Source of the DNA: Hevea brasiliensis
Taxonomy: Eukaryota > Streptophyta > Magnoliopsida > Malpighiales > Euphorbiaceae
DNA: 64,000 nucleotides
Direction of reading: 5' to 3'
Assembly: GCF_030052815.1 (NCBI RefSeq)
Contig: NC_079509.1
Span: 41,100,750 to 41,164,749 of the forward strand
In this document: piece after piece, positions 21,412 through 34,200 of the stretch
Position numbering within the stretch: position 1 is the first letter of the stretch
Layout of the letters: the number at the start of each line of letters is the position of its first letter
Notes under the pieces: model-generated
What the model saw: the letters and a program-made list of their open reading frames with translations, nothing else
Told to the model about the DNA's origin: nothing
Databases searched by the model: none
Translations under genes and position numbers: made by a program

Positions 21412-22170
21412 AGATAAATTTCAGTAACTGTTCTTGAATTTAAGAGATTGTAACATCACAGTCTCTCAACTTAAAAATATAATATAAAACTTTATCAACT
21501 TTTAAATTTTGCACTGTAAAATCCCTCTGACCTCCAATCACCGGTTTCCCAATTAAAAGCTAACGTTGATAAATTCAACGTGGGTTGTGGAATTTAGACA
21601 ACATTTGTCTTTCTTCTTTCATTTCACGTATAACAAGATCATCATTCAATTTTACTTATCCTTTAACTTTGCCATTTGTAACATTATTATCCCACAACTT
21701 TATATCAATGTAACACTATTGTGGTTTAAAACTACATTCTCATGATCACATCCAATATAAATATACCATTACATTAATGTAAAAAAGTTAAATCTAAGAT
21801 TAAAAACTCTAGTTATGGTATATTTATATTGGATGGGATTATGAAAATGTAGTTTTAAACCACAATGGTATTACATTGATGTAAAGTTGTGGGATAATGA
21901 TATTACAAATGACAAAGTTGAAGGACAACGGTATTAACTACTAAAATTGAAGGATGGTCTTGTTATACGTGGCATGAAAGAGAAATGTTGACTAAGTGCC
22001 ATATTGGATTTGTCCATGTCAGTGTTTAATCGGGAAACTGGTGATTGGAGGTGAGAGGGATTTTACTGTACAAAATTTAAAAGCTGAGAGAGTTTTATGT
22101 TACATTTTTAAATTGAGGGACTGGGGAGTTATAATCGTATAAGTTCAGAGATAATTGTTGAAATTTATCA
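21412..22170. mobile_element. Long inverted-repeat MITE (hairpin), Mutator-like family
   Basis: Two arms of roughly 350-370 bp face each other around a short loop. The left arm begins agataaatttcagtaac; the right arm ends gttgaaatttatca. Phrases such as cccacaactttatatcaatg and its complement recur in mirror order. The outer 150-200 bp match the elements at 32429 and 37911, and the left arm matches 1700-2060. There is no transposase. The terminal family has a clear 9-bp target duplication elsewhere in this window, which points to the Mutator superfamily; here no duplication is visible. Confidence 0.8.
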
Positions 22171-23112
22171 CATTGGATTCAAATCCTTGAAAACTAGATA
22201 TGATTAATTGATTTTTAATGTTAATTTTTTTTCTCTTTCCATATGTAGAGTCACTTTTCTTTTTCTCATGGTAAAAGGTCAAGCATGCCTCAATATGCAA
22301 ACTTTTCCTGGATGTGCATGCAATATCCTATTAGAAAACAATGGTTTTCTTCTCTTGTTGTATTGTGTACAATAATTGACTTTTGGTAAAATACACAGCT
22401 GAGTCTTGCTTTTCTGAAAGTGAGCTGAAATATAACTTTTGTCCTCTCCTTAAAGCAATGTACAATTTATCCTTGAGTTTTTAAATGGAACAACTATTTA
22501 GTTCCTGATGTTATGCATTTCCATCCATTTATTTAGATACTAAAGGTTGTCTTGTTTAAAATTTCAAGGTCCAAAATTTGTTTCATTTAAAAAGTGAGAG
22601 ACTAAAGTGTGTATGGTTTTGAAAAAATTATTAAATGTAAATGAACAAAAAAGTTAAGGGCCATTTAATTCACTTTGAAAGCGGGGAAAAAAAAAAGGTG
22701 AGGATCCAAATGTATATTTTGAGCAAGTCAAGGGAGGTTTTGTGATTTACCCTTTTTAACGTAAACATTTGGATGGTTACAAAAAAAAAAAAAATGGTTT
22801 CAACACATACCTGAAATCTTATTTGTATTGCTTTTCCTTGTGTAGTCATTTCTTGTTTATGAATTTGAACATGTTCTTGGCAGTCTTTGTGGACGTTAGG
22901 ATTTCCTTTAATGGATTTTTTTTTGTAGATAAGCATAGGAGCTCTACTTTGCAACTGAGGACAATACTGTAGAATGCCTGTCCTTTAGAAAACAAACTCA
23001 AGGTAAAAACAAAATAAAACGTTCTCCTTGAAGCATCATCTAGTATACTTCGGAAGATTGCCTTTCACATCGATTGAACTATTGAAAGACTTTTATATGG
23101 GACCTTCTGTCC
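22171..23112. other. Non-coding stretch, no gene recognised
   Basis: AT-rich sequence between the hairpin MITE and the Copia element. I searched it for the missing downstream QWRF exons and found none. Short open frames at 22670-22972 have no recognisable content. Confidence 0.5.
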
Positions 23113-26100
23113 TGTTATGGAAAGTCAATCACTATATTATTTCTCTGTATATTCTGTATTCTGTATTCCTATTTAGGATTTCTTATTTATGATTTTTTCC
23201 TAATTAGTAGAACACAATTATAGGAATCAATTGTATATATATACCCATGTACAGATTAATTGAAATCAATGAGAATCATCTCTTTCTACATGGTATCAGA
23301 GCAGGTCATCAATCTAGGGTGACTATTTGTTCTCACTACCCAGCTCAGGAGAGACCTTGGCCGCCGACCGGCCGTTTCAATCCCGATCAACCTCGCCGCC
23401 GTCGCCTCAACCCCCTCATTCCACCACCGTGTCTTTGTTGCACGATCCAAAGATACCATTAAAGGACTTCTGAGGTTTGACTCTCAGATCTTATTTCGGT
23501 AGTTGCTTGATTTGTGATTTTGGGTTATTTTGCTGCTATAAGCACTTTGGATTAGCGTTTCGGTTAGTTTTCTTTGTCTCAACAAATGGCAGACAATAAG
23601 AATGTTATTTCTGATGTGATTCCGGTGATGACTAAGATCACGGAACACAAACTTAATGGTTCGAATTACAGGTGGAGTAAGATCATTAGGGTCTATTTGC
23701 GTAGCATTGATAAGGATGATCACCTTACTAAAGATTCACCCACCGATGATACACGACAAACTTGGCTAAGGGAGGATGCTCGGTTGTTTCTGACTTGAAC
23801 TCGATTCATAGTGAGGTAATTAGTTTAATTAATCACCGTGAATTTGTTAAGGAATTGATGGATTACTTAGATTTTCAGATTCGTAAAGGGAATATCTCCG
23901 TATTTATGATGTTTGTAAGGCATTTTACCGTGCTGAGAAAGATGATAAGTCTCTCACGGCTTATTTTATGGATTTTAAACGGGTATATGAGGAACTTAAT
24001 GTATTGTTGCCTTTTAGTCCTGATGTTAAAGTTCAGCAGGCCCAACGGGAGCAATCGGCATTATGAGTTTTCTTGTAGGCCTTCCTTGAGTATGAGATGC
24101 TAAATCTCGATTCTCTCGATTCGAGATTTCCTCTTTGCATGAAACGTTCACATGGGTCCTTGTGCAGAGAGTACTCAATCTTCACACCGCCAAGAGTGCT
24201 CTTATTAGCCGTAATCCAAATGGACAACAGGTAATAGAAGAGGAAGTAGAGGAGGAATTACAGCAAATGTATAATCGTAATGGAGAGGCTAGTTCTAATC
24301 AGGACTCAAGAGGAGTCATTTGTTATTATTGCCATGAGCCTGGCTATACAAAATATAATTGTCCGCAACTTCTGAGGAAAAATCAGCGATCACAGATGGC
24401 AAATATGGCAGCAGAGAATTCTACAGTATCTTCCTCTGAGAAAACTATTTTGGTATCTGCAGAGGATTTTGCACAATTTTCCCAGTATCAGGCATCTCTA
24501 AAGCCTATCAGTTTCCCTGTCACTGCGATCGCTGAGTCAGGTAAATCCACTACATGCCTTGTGTCTTCTTCATCCAAATGGGTTATTGATTCTGGTGCAA
24601 CAGATCACATGACAGGTAATTCTAGTCTTCTATTTGCTTTTTAGTCTAATCTCACTTCCTCTACTGTTACTTTAGCTGATGGTTCTACTTCTTGTGTCAT
24701 GGGTTCTGGAACTGCGAACCCGACTTCGTCAATTTCTTTGTCTTCTGTTTTGTGTCTACCAAAATTCTCTTTTAATCTACTTTCTGTTAGTAAACTTACT
24801 CGTACCTTAAATTATTTTGTTTCCTTTTTTCCTAATCAGTGTTTGTTTCAGGATCTTACGACGAATCAGATTATTGGTAGAGGACGCGAGTCAGGTGGTC
24901 TCTACATTCTGGAAAATCATGTACCGCGGTCGCTTGTTTGCTCCAGTACCTTAACACCTCTTGAAGCTCATTGTAGATTGGGTCATCCTTCTTTGTCTAC
25001 CATGAAGAAGCTGTGTCCTCAATTTCGTCTTTATCGATTTAGAATGTGAGTCGTGTCAGTTTGCAAAACATCATTGTTTGCCTTCTGTGTCTAGAGTCAA
25101 TAAACGGGCTTCATCCCCTTTTGAGTTAGTTCATTCTGATGTTTTGGGTCCTTGTTCTATTACATCTAAAACTGGATTTCGTTATTTTGTTACTTTTGTT
25201 GATGATTACTCTCGTGTTACCTGGTTATATTTAATGAAGAATCGTTCTGAGTTGTTTTCTATCTTTTGTGCCTTTTGTAATGAAATCAAAACTCAATTTA
25301 ATATTTCTGTGCGCATATTAAGAAGTGATAATGCCAAAGAATACTTTTCAGCGCAATTTCAGTCTTATATGACACAAAATGGCATTCTTCATCAGTCTTC
25401 CTGTGCGGATACCCCATCCCAAAATGGCGTGGCCGAAAAAAAAAATCGTCATTTTCTTGAGGTAACTCGTGCTCTTCTTTTTCAAATGAAAGTACCTAAA
25501 CACTTTTGGGCGGATGCGCTTCTCTGACATGTTTTTTGATCAATCGTATGCCGTTTTCTGTTCTTAATGGGGATATTCCTTATACTACTTTGTTTCCTAC
25601 AAAATCTTTGTTCCCTATTGAACCCCGTATTTTTTGTTGTACCTGTTTTGTGCGTGATGTTCGTCCACAGGTTACTAAATTGGATCCAAAATCTCTCAAA
25701 TGTGTCTTCCTTGGGTACTCCCGGCTCCAAAAAGGGTACCGTTGTTTCTCTCCTACTCTTAATCGTTATCTTGTTTCTGCAGATGTCACATTTTTTGAGT
25801 CCACTCCATTTTTTCCTCCATCATTTGTGTATGAAAGTCAGGGGGAGGAGGATGATCTCTTAATATATACTGTCCAACCAATGTCTAGTCCTCTCCCACA
25901 GCCTGTTCTTTCTGTCTCTAGACCTACTCGACCTCCCGTTGTTCATGTTTATTCCAGGAGATTGGAGATTCCTGACTCAGATCCTCCACCAACTACTTCG
26001 TTGGGCGATCCTGTACCTCATACTGATCATGATTCTGATCTAGACTTACCCATTGCTCTTCGTAAAGGTAAACGTTCATGTACTTACCCTATCTCTTCTT

Positions 26101-27919
26101 TTGTTTCTTATAATCAATTGTCTTCTTGTTCTCGGTGTTTTGTTACTTCTTTAGACTCTGTTCCTATCCCTAATACTGTTAATAAGGCACTGTCTCATCC
26201 TGGCTGGTGTGATGCTATGAAAGAGGAAATGGAGGCTTTAAATGCTAATGGTACATGGGAACTATTGCCTTTGCCCACTGGTAAGAAAGTTATTGGATGC
26301 AAATGGGTATTTACAGTAAAGGTAAATCCTGATGGTTCTGTGGGTATTTACAGTAAAGGTAAATCCTGATGGTTCTGTGGCTAGGTTAAAAGCACGCCTT
26401 GTAGCAAAAGGATATGCTCAGACATATGGGGTTGATTACTCTGATACTTTTTCTCTTGTAGTTAAACTTACTTCTATTCGCTTGTTTATCTCTTTAGCAG
26501 CTACATATGATTGGCCCCTGCATCAATTGGATATCAAGAATGCTTTTCTTCATGGTGATCTTCAGGAGGAGGTGTATATGGAGCAACCACCTGGGTTTGT
26601 TGCTCAGGGGGAGTTGGGTAAAGTTTGTAGGCTTCGGAAGTCTCTTTATGACTTGAAACAAAGTCCTAGGGCATGGTTTGGGAGATTCAGTGAAGCAGTA
26701 CAGGAATTTGGTATGCAAAAGAGTAAGTGTGATCACTCAGTATTTTATAGGCAATCTGAGGCTGGCCTAATTCTCTTGGTAGTCTATGTGGATGACATTG
26801 TCATCACTGGGAGTGACTCTGCAGGTATTTCATCTCTTAAAACCTTCCTCCAAACTCAGTTTCAGACCAAAGACTTGGGACTGTTAAAGTATTTCTTGGG
26901 TATCGAAGTTATAAGAAGTAAGAAGGGTATTTTCTTGTCTCAAAGAAAATATGTCCTCGATCTATTGACAGAGACAGGAAAATTAGGTGCTAAGCCTTGT
27001 AGCGCACCAATGACTCCAACTTTACAACTGTTAGCAGGGGATAGTGAGTTGTTTGAAGATCCAGAGAGATACAGGAGATTGGTAGGAAAATTGAACTACC
27101 TTACAGTCACTCGTCCTGACATTGCTTATGCCGTTAGTGTGGTAAGTCAGTTTATGTCTTCCCCAACTGTTGCTCATTGGGAAGCCTTGGAACAAATCTT
27201 GTGTTATCTGAAGGGCGCTCCAGGAAGAGGTTTGCTATATGGCAATCATGGGCATTTGAATGTTGAATGTTTTTCAGATGCCGACTGGGCTGGATCTAAG
27301 GTTGACAGGAGGTCAACTACTGGATATTGCGTTTTTATTGGAGGAAATTTGGTGTCTTGGAGAAGCAAGAAGCAGAGTGTAGTTTCTCGATCTAGTGCTG
27401 AATCCGAATACAGAGCCATGACACAATCAGTATGTGAGGTAATGTGGATACTTCAATTACTAGATGAGACAGGTTTTAAGACCTCCCTGCCTGCGAAATT
27501 GTGGTGTGATAATCAAGCTGCTCTTCATATTGCTTCTAATCCGGTGTTTCATGAGCGGACCAAACATATTGAGATTGATTGTCACTTTATTCGTGAAAAG
27601 ATTCAACAACAGATCATCTCAACAGGACACATCAAAACTGGAGAGCAGTTAGGAGATATTTTCACAAAAGCTCTGAATGGAGCTAAGATTGACTACATTT
27701 GTAACAAGTTGGGCATGATTAACATTTATGCTCCAACTTGAGGGGGAGTGTTATGGAAAGTCAATCACTATATTATTTCTCTGTATATTCTGTATTCCTA
27801 TTTAGGATTTCTTATTTATGATTTTTTCCTAATTAGTAGAACACAATTATAGGAATCAATTGTATATATATACCCATGTACAGATTAATTGAAATCAATG
27901 AGAATCATCTCTTTCTACA
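23113..27919 (+). mobile_element. Ty1/Copia LTR retrotransposon, young insertion
   Basis: The 5' LTR is 23113-23290 and the 3' LTR 27749-27919, each starting TGTTATGG and ending TTCTACA. By eye they are identical except for one 7-bp CTGTATT unit. The primer site TGGTATCAGAGC follows at 23291 and the purine tract GAGGGGGAG precedes 27749. A perfect 5-bp target duplication TGTCC flanks it (23108-23112 and 27920-27924 region). The length is about 4.8 kb, normal for Copia. Identical LTRs imply a recent insertion, although the coding region is broken. Confidence 0.95.
23586..27741 (+). pseudogene. Copia gag-pol with frameshifts
   Basis: The start ATG at 23586 gives a Gag N-terminus (LNGSNYRWSKIIRVY) that runs out of frame after WLREDARLFL (about 23790). 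Later parts, in order: zinc knuckle CYYCHEPGYTKYNC (within 24135-24644); protease WVIDSGATDHMTG; integrase (25078-25527) with VHSDVLGP, FVDDYSRVTW and LRSDNAKEY, shifted after WADALL; the rest of integrase to RT start (25506-26369); and RT plus RNase H intact from about 26342 to 27741, with YVDDIVI and SSAESEYRAMTQ. A 37-bp tandem duplication at 26305-26378 shifts the RT frame. At least four lesions prevent one polyprotein, so it presumably moved using proteins supplied by another copy. Confidence 0.88.
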
Positions 27920-28206
27920 TGTCCCATTTCTTATTCTTTAGAAATTATATTTTATTTCCCAATTAGAGGGTGGTAACTTGAAATTATTCTGCAATCCTTG
28001 GGCAAGTTGGTGTAAAAAAACAACATAAGAATCAAATCTCACTTCAGTTACAAAACTTGGTACAATGCAAAATGTTGCACAAAAATTTTCACTCTAGTTT
28101 TATTTCTTGTGATTGCATTTTGTTAACTCATGCATCATATTTGATATACTTGTAAAAGCGAGAATGTACGTATATCTTCCAGAGATGCACATATAAAACA
28201 AACTTC

Positions 28207-31200
28207 TTAGCAGTTGATTCCACATTGTTTGGTGTCAGGACCCTTGGTTTTCATGACAAATGGGTCTATTCGAACCCAAAGCAAGGAGAAGATTGAAGCC
28301 AAGAGAACAGACCAGATAACAACAATGGTTGGTGTCCTATTTTGCCGCCCCATCAGACCTTTCAGGAATGGGTAGAGATGGACAATCACCCAGAAGGCAA
28401 AGAAGAGCTTCCCAAATAATGGCCCCCATGATTGGTATCCATTGTTTATGGCATCTGAAACTCCAGCAACAACGCCAACAAGGTTGATGATTAGGATGGT
28501 AGTTGGAGGTATCAGGAGCGTTGTCCATTTAAAAGTGTATAGTTCTCCAAACTCTTCATCGTCAGTTGCCTTGGATGTAACTGTGAAGTTTGTGTCAATA
28601 CCAGCTAAAACCTTCAGAAGACCTTGCACAACAGCAAAGAGGTGAGCTGATATACCACCAATGACCCAAAATTGCTCATTTCTCCACCATTCTTCAATGC
28701 TCACCCCACTCCATCTTAGCTCAAGAATACCAGTTGCAAAGATTGATATGAACAAAGCAATGAAGAAAAGACTTGCAAAGGTGCTTATCTGTATTGTAAT
28801 AAATATGTTAAATATTGTCTTAGAAACAAACCAGTTCATGCTATGCTTATGCTAACAAGGAATTTGGAAACATATTTACTTAAATCTTCATCGAGTTTCT
28901 TATGAATCTCGTGTGTCGTGTTGGCTTGAAGTTAAGTAATTTAGGCTGATGATAAAATCCATGTTTAACTTTTGTGCCTTCTCAAAGCTATGCATGTGTT
29001 ATTTGTTAGTCTTTCATGATTCACTGGAGACAAATCAATTATATCATTACCTCTGGCATGATGAATTTATCTGTCAACAAGCAGATGGCAGGCAAGGTAC
29101 AATATGCAAGGAGTGGCAAAGAGGTGAAGGGATAGACGGTTGTGTTGACATATGCGAATCTCTCAAGCCACTTGAGCTGTCCTTCCTTGTAGCCATACCA
29201 GACAGGGCTGTGACGACTAAAGAAGATCTCAACTGAACCAAGAGCCCACCGAAGCACTTGGTTGAGCCGATCAGATAGATTGATGGGTGCTGAACCTTTA
29301 AATGCAGGTCTCTTTGGCATGCAGTAGATGGATCTCCAGCCACGACAATGCATCTTGAAACCAGTAAGGATATCCTCTGTAATTGAACCATAAATCCAGC
29401 CAAGCTGCATAGGCAAAAGCAACATTAATCAAGAGAGCAAAATTTGTACCTAGAGGATTTATGAAGTTTTGGTTGTTACCTCAGTTCCCCAGTCGGTTTT
29501 GTCCTCATAGCCACAGCTAATCACATGAATTGCTTCTTTAAGCAAAGCTGCAGGACTTGAGGAAGGAGGGACACCACCTTCTTCCATTAAAGTTGAAGTC
29601 ACAAAAATTGCTGACTGTCCAAATCTCTTCTCAAAATTCATTTGGGACATCAAAAGTTGCTTGTCATCATCCATTCCTGCCAATACAAGAAAAGAAAAAA
29701 AAATGATGGAACATATTAGGATGACGAATGAAGGAAAAAGAAGCTTTATGAAGCAAGTAACAATAACAGATTGATCGGTGAGCTATGAATTTTTTTACCA
29801 ACCTTCAAGATTTATAGCTTCTCCATTGACACCTTTCTTAGATTGCTTCTTTTTACGGCGTCCGAAACATGGGCAACAGTCACAGCTAACCATCTTTGGG
29901 CGCTTAGGACCCTTCGGAGGTTCATAACCATACAAGGCTTGTCTTCTAAAAACACATCCTGTCCCGACATACACAGGACCCTGAATTCCATCTAGACCTT
30001 TCATGTTAATCTGCAGAAACATAGAGATTAGACGGGTACATCATTTTGATACTTCATCCATGCAAAATTTATATATTATAAACAAATGACTTACATCAAA
30101 GAAGACTGTGTTTCTGTTTGCATATCGATCGTGTCTGTCGATACCATCGAATCTTTGAGGGAATTGTACATAGCACATTTTCTTCCCTGTCTGAGGATCC
30201 ATCAAGAAACACATGGCTTCCCTAACGGCCTTGCTGTTATTGACATAGTGATCACAATCCAAGTTCAGCATGAAAGGAGCATTGGTAAGTACTGCAGAGA
30301 CACGAATCTGGGAATTGCCAAGGAAAAAATCAAGCAACGAAGCCTTGCAAACTTGAAGCTGCAGGATGTAAAAGAAAGATCTTGTGGAAGTTTAGTAATT
30401 AATTACCAGGGCATTCATGGCACCAGCTTTCTTGTGATGTGCAAAACCAGGCCTCTTCTCACGAGATACATAAACGAGTCGAGGGAGCTCATTTCCTTCA
30501 ACATCATGACCTCCACTGTGACCCAGAAACACTTGAATCATTCCAGGGTGATCTCTAGTATTGTTTCCAGGCCATGGAGTCCCATCTTGCATGATCCATC
30601 CCTCTGGAGGAACCTTTTGTGCTTTTGCTACAATTGCATTTATTCTAACCTTGAATTCTTCATATTCTCTCTTTCAAAACACAAAAATATATCAAATATT
30701 CATTAGCCAAAACAGCTCCAAGCCCTGCCATTAGTAAAGATGGTATAGAGAAATTAGTCACAAACCTTCATAGCTCTTCGTTCTTTAACGAAGGTAGGCT
30801 GAACCTTGTCCTTAAGATAATCCACCTTTAAAGCAAAGTACATCTCAGGGGCTCGAGGCTCTATGTTAAATTTCTTGCAAAATGGCACCCATTTTCGAGC
30901 AAATTCAGCAGTTTCAGATAAGGCTTCAAAGGTGCACATGGAAGCACCATCATCTGACAAGTAACATGAGATCTTTTCTACTGGGTAGTCCACGGCCAAT
31001 ATTGACAATATAGTATTTGCAGTCACAAGAGGAGGTTCCTTCATAGGATCCACAGTACTCACAAAGAAATCCACTGGAGCTAGCATATTAGGCTCACCTT
31101 CCCTCTCATACCTGCATCACAAAACTCATCACTAACCATCGTAAGATTTTTCATAATAAATGAATTACGGCAGGCCATATGGACTCTTATGTAATACTAG

Positions 31201-34200
31201 GCTACACAATACTAAATAACCTTTTTTACAAACTCTCACTTAAAATCAAAAGCTCATTATATTTGTGAAATTATAACATGAAACAGTATATGCGTGGTTC
31301 TTCACATGTCCCATGTAATAATTCTTTATTATATTGCTGGATGGAAACTCAAATTTAAGATTCTATACTCCATAAGAAGACTAATTAGATTATGTCTAAA
31401 ATAACATTTTGAAGGGAAAAATTTATATGGATCTATTATGGATCAAGCTATTTTGCATATGGATTCTATTATAATTAATGTTGTATTTTGAGTTTATAAT
31501 AAATTAAGTATAAGCAAAAATTTATCCATTTCATGAGTCAATTTTTGAAGCTCCATAAAATTCTTGTTTAGGCTTGGTTTATCATGAATTAAAGACACAA
31601 ATATATGAGTTTTAAGTAGGATCCACATATTTGTGCATAGACTAAGTATAGATAAGTTTTTTTTTTTTTTTTTTTTTTTTTGTATGTACTGAGTCTATCG
31701 TGAATTTAAAATACAAAATGTATAGTAGAACTCATCTATTAAATATATAAGTCTCACATTTTTATATGTTGGATTAATAATAAACTGAATTTAGGTAAGA
31801 TTTTTTTTTTTTTCCCAAGCAATACTAAATTCAATCTCTCCATTCTCATAGGCCATCCACGGTGGAGTTACCGTTTCAAAATAAAATAACACCTCATGAG
31901 TATATTCACTTGCCAACCAGGCTAATAATGGATTAGCTAGACAAATGTTAAAAGTTTTCATATAGAGAGTTTTATCCATGAAAATTGTAGAGCTGTAATA
32001 CCTGATAGAGAGGCGATCAAGATAGGTCTCGCGATCAATTGGAAGCCACTTGGGGAACTGATCAAGGATCCATGAAAACGCAAACCAGATTTCACAGATG
32101 ATAGATGTTAGCCAGAGCCCAATTGCATCATGCACTGGGTTCAATATTCTATACCGAAGAAACAAGGCCAATATGACAAGCCGGGCCACAATAATCATTC
32201 TGTAAGGGTTGATCTTACTAGATGCAATTGGTACTTTCCTCGAAAGTGGCTGCCTTGTCTCATCTACCCTGCACCCATTATTGGTTTACACTATCAAATG
32301 ATATACAGCCATGTTAAGGACTTAGCTTCAAGGGTAATAATTCATAATTATAAACAAGGTGCCAAGAATACAGGCTAAGGGATAAAACTAGAGATTCTTC
32401 TCTAGTTTGCTCATAATATGTTGAAATAGGATAAATTTTGACAACTATCCCTGAACTTATCTAATTGTAACATTACAGTCCCTCAACTTAAAAATGTAAC
32501 ATAAAACCCCATTAACTTTCAAATTTTGCACAGTAAAATCCCTCTAACTTATAATTACTAGTTTTTCAGTTAGACGCTGACCTCTACAGTTTCAGCATTG
32601 ACTTAGTCAGTATTTTTCTTTTTTCTCTCAAGTCATGTGTAAATTGAATCATTTTTCTCTCTATAGACATAATAATTTTTCATATGTAAAAAGAATAATT
32701 TTACACTTTGCATAAGAGAGAAGAGAGAAATGTTGACTAAGTGCCATGTTGGAGCTATTTATATCAGTTTCTAACTGAAAAATCAATAATTGAAAGTCAG
32801 AAGAATTTTACTGTGCAAAATTTGAAAGTTTATGAGATTTTATGTTACATTTTAAAGTTAAAGGACTGTATTGTTACAACTATATAAATTCAGGGACAGT
32901 TATTAAAATTTATCCGTTGAAATAAAAGAGTCGACTCTAATTTAGGATTCATGTTTTATTTTTAAAAGAGCATAGAGTGGAAGGTTTTGAGTTTAAATAC
33001 CCTTATTCTTGAATTGTGAAGGATAGATAATTACTCATCATTTATTACATGACTCTTAAAAAAATTAGCTAATTAATACATGTATAAGTATGCTAAATCA
33101 TCTTAATTCCAGAAAGAAATTATTATTTAAATCTAATTTCTAATATTTATGGTGGGATCTATCTGTAAAATAAGTAGGAGTCACATATTTATGTTTTCGA
33201 TGAATAATGCTAATTAAGTTTTTTTTAGTAATAATACATTTTAATTGCATCTTAGAAAGAGATTTTTTTTTTTTTAATTCAATAGTATTATCCTTGTGCA
33301 TGCACAACCTCATTGAATCATTTTTTGTTTTTTAAATTGAAGTAGTACACATGCAAATAAGAAACATCATGTTTCTAAATAAAAATAGAAGTGGATGTTA
33401 CTCACATGACTGCGTCAGGATCATCATCAGGCTCAGGTCCCAGATTGCCTTGCTGCATTTTCCAGTCATCCATCCTCTCTTTCCACCCTCCCTCCTTCTT
33501 CTCATCCCATCTTGCACTTCCTAACGTTGTTACAAAACTATGAGAAGAAAAAAAAAGGGTAGTAATCAATCCTTTCAACCAATGATAGATGTATATACTA
33601 CCAGGCTCAGAAACTGGATACGGATGCACTCGTTTATGAAGTGAAGAAGCCAACATCTGATCTCCATAAGATCCCATAGGAAACTCTCCACTCACCTGCA
33701 TGAATTTCCAATCTTAATTTTTATTAAAAACCGTAGAAATATTTTGATTAGTGGAACTCAGTTGGCTAAAGAAAATTGTAGAGAAAAGATTGGAAAACCA
33801 AAGCGAAGAAGAGTTGCTTACTGGTCTGGATCTGACTCCAGCGGCTATAACTGGTGGGAATTGGCTATTTTCCTCATCGTCATGGCCTCTTCCATAGGCC
33901 ATCTTCCCATGAAGCATAGCCTCTGTGAGATGCTTGTTCTTCTCTTGCCCATCTTCAATATTGAACTCATGTTCAATATCATCTACGTCCTCTTCATCAT
34001 CGTCTCCTGCAACCCTGGCGCTGCCTGTGCAAATTTCGTACGAAAAATAGATTGGAAAATGATCAAGAACAAGAAGAATGATACTGTTAATTTGCAGCAA
34101 ATATATGTATGTATAATCACATACCCTTGAGACGCTTGTATCTGGTTTTGCACTGAGGACAAACTTGAGTTCCTTCTCTTCTTTCATACTCATAGCAAGG

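Noticed and set aside
30086..30706. 206-codon plus-strand frame opposite CESA7
   Set aside because: Shadow of CESA7 exons 8 and 9, which read correctly on the minus strand with consistent splice sites.
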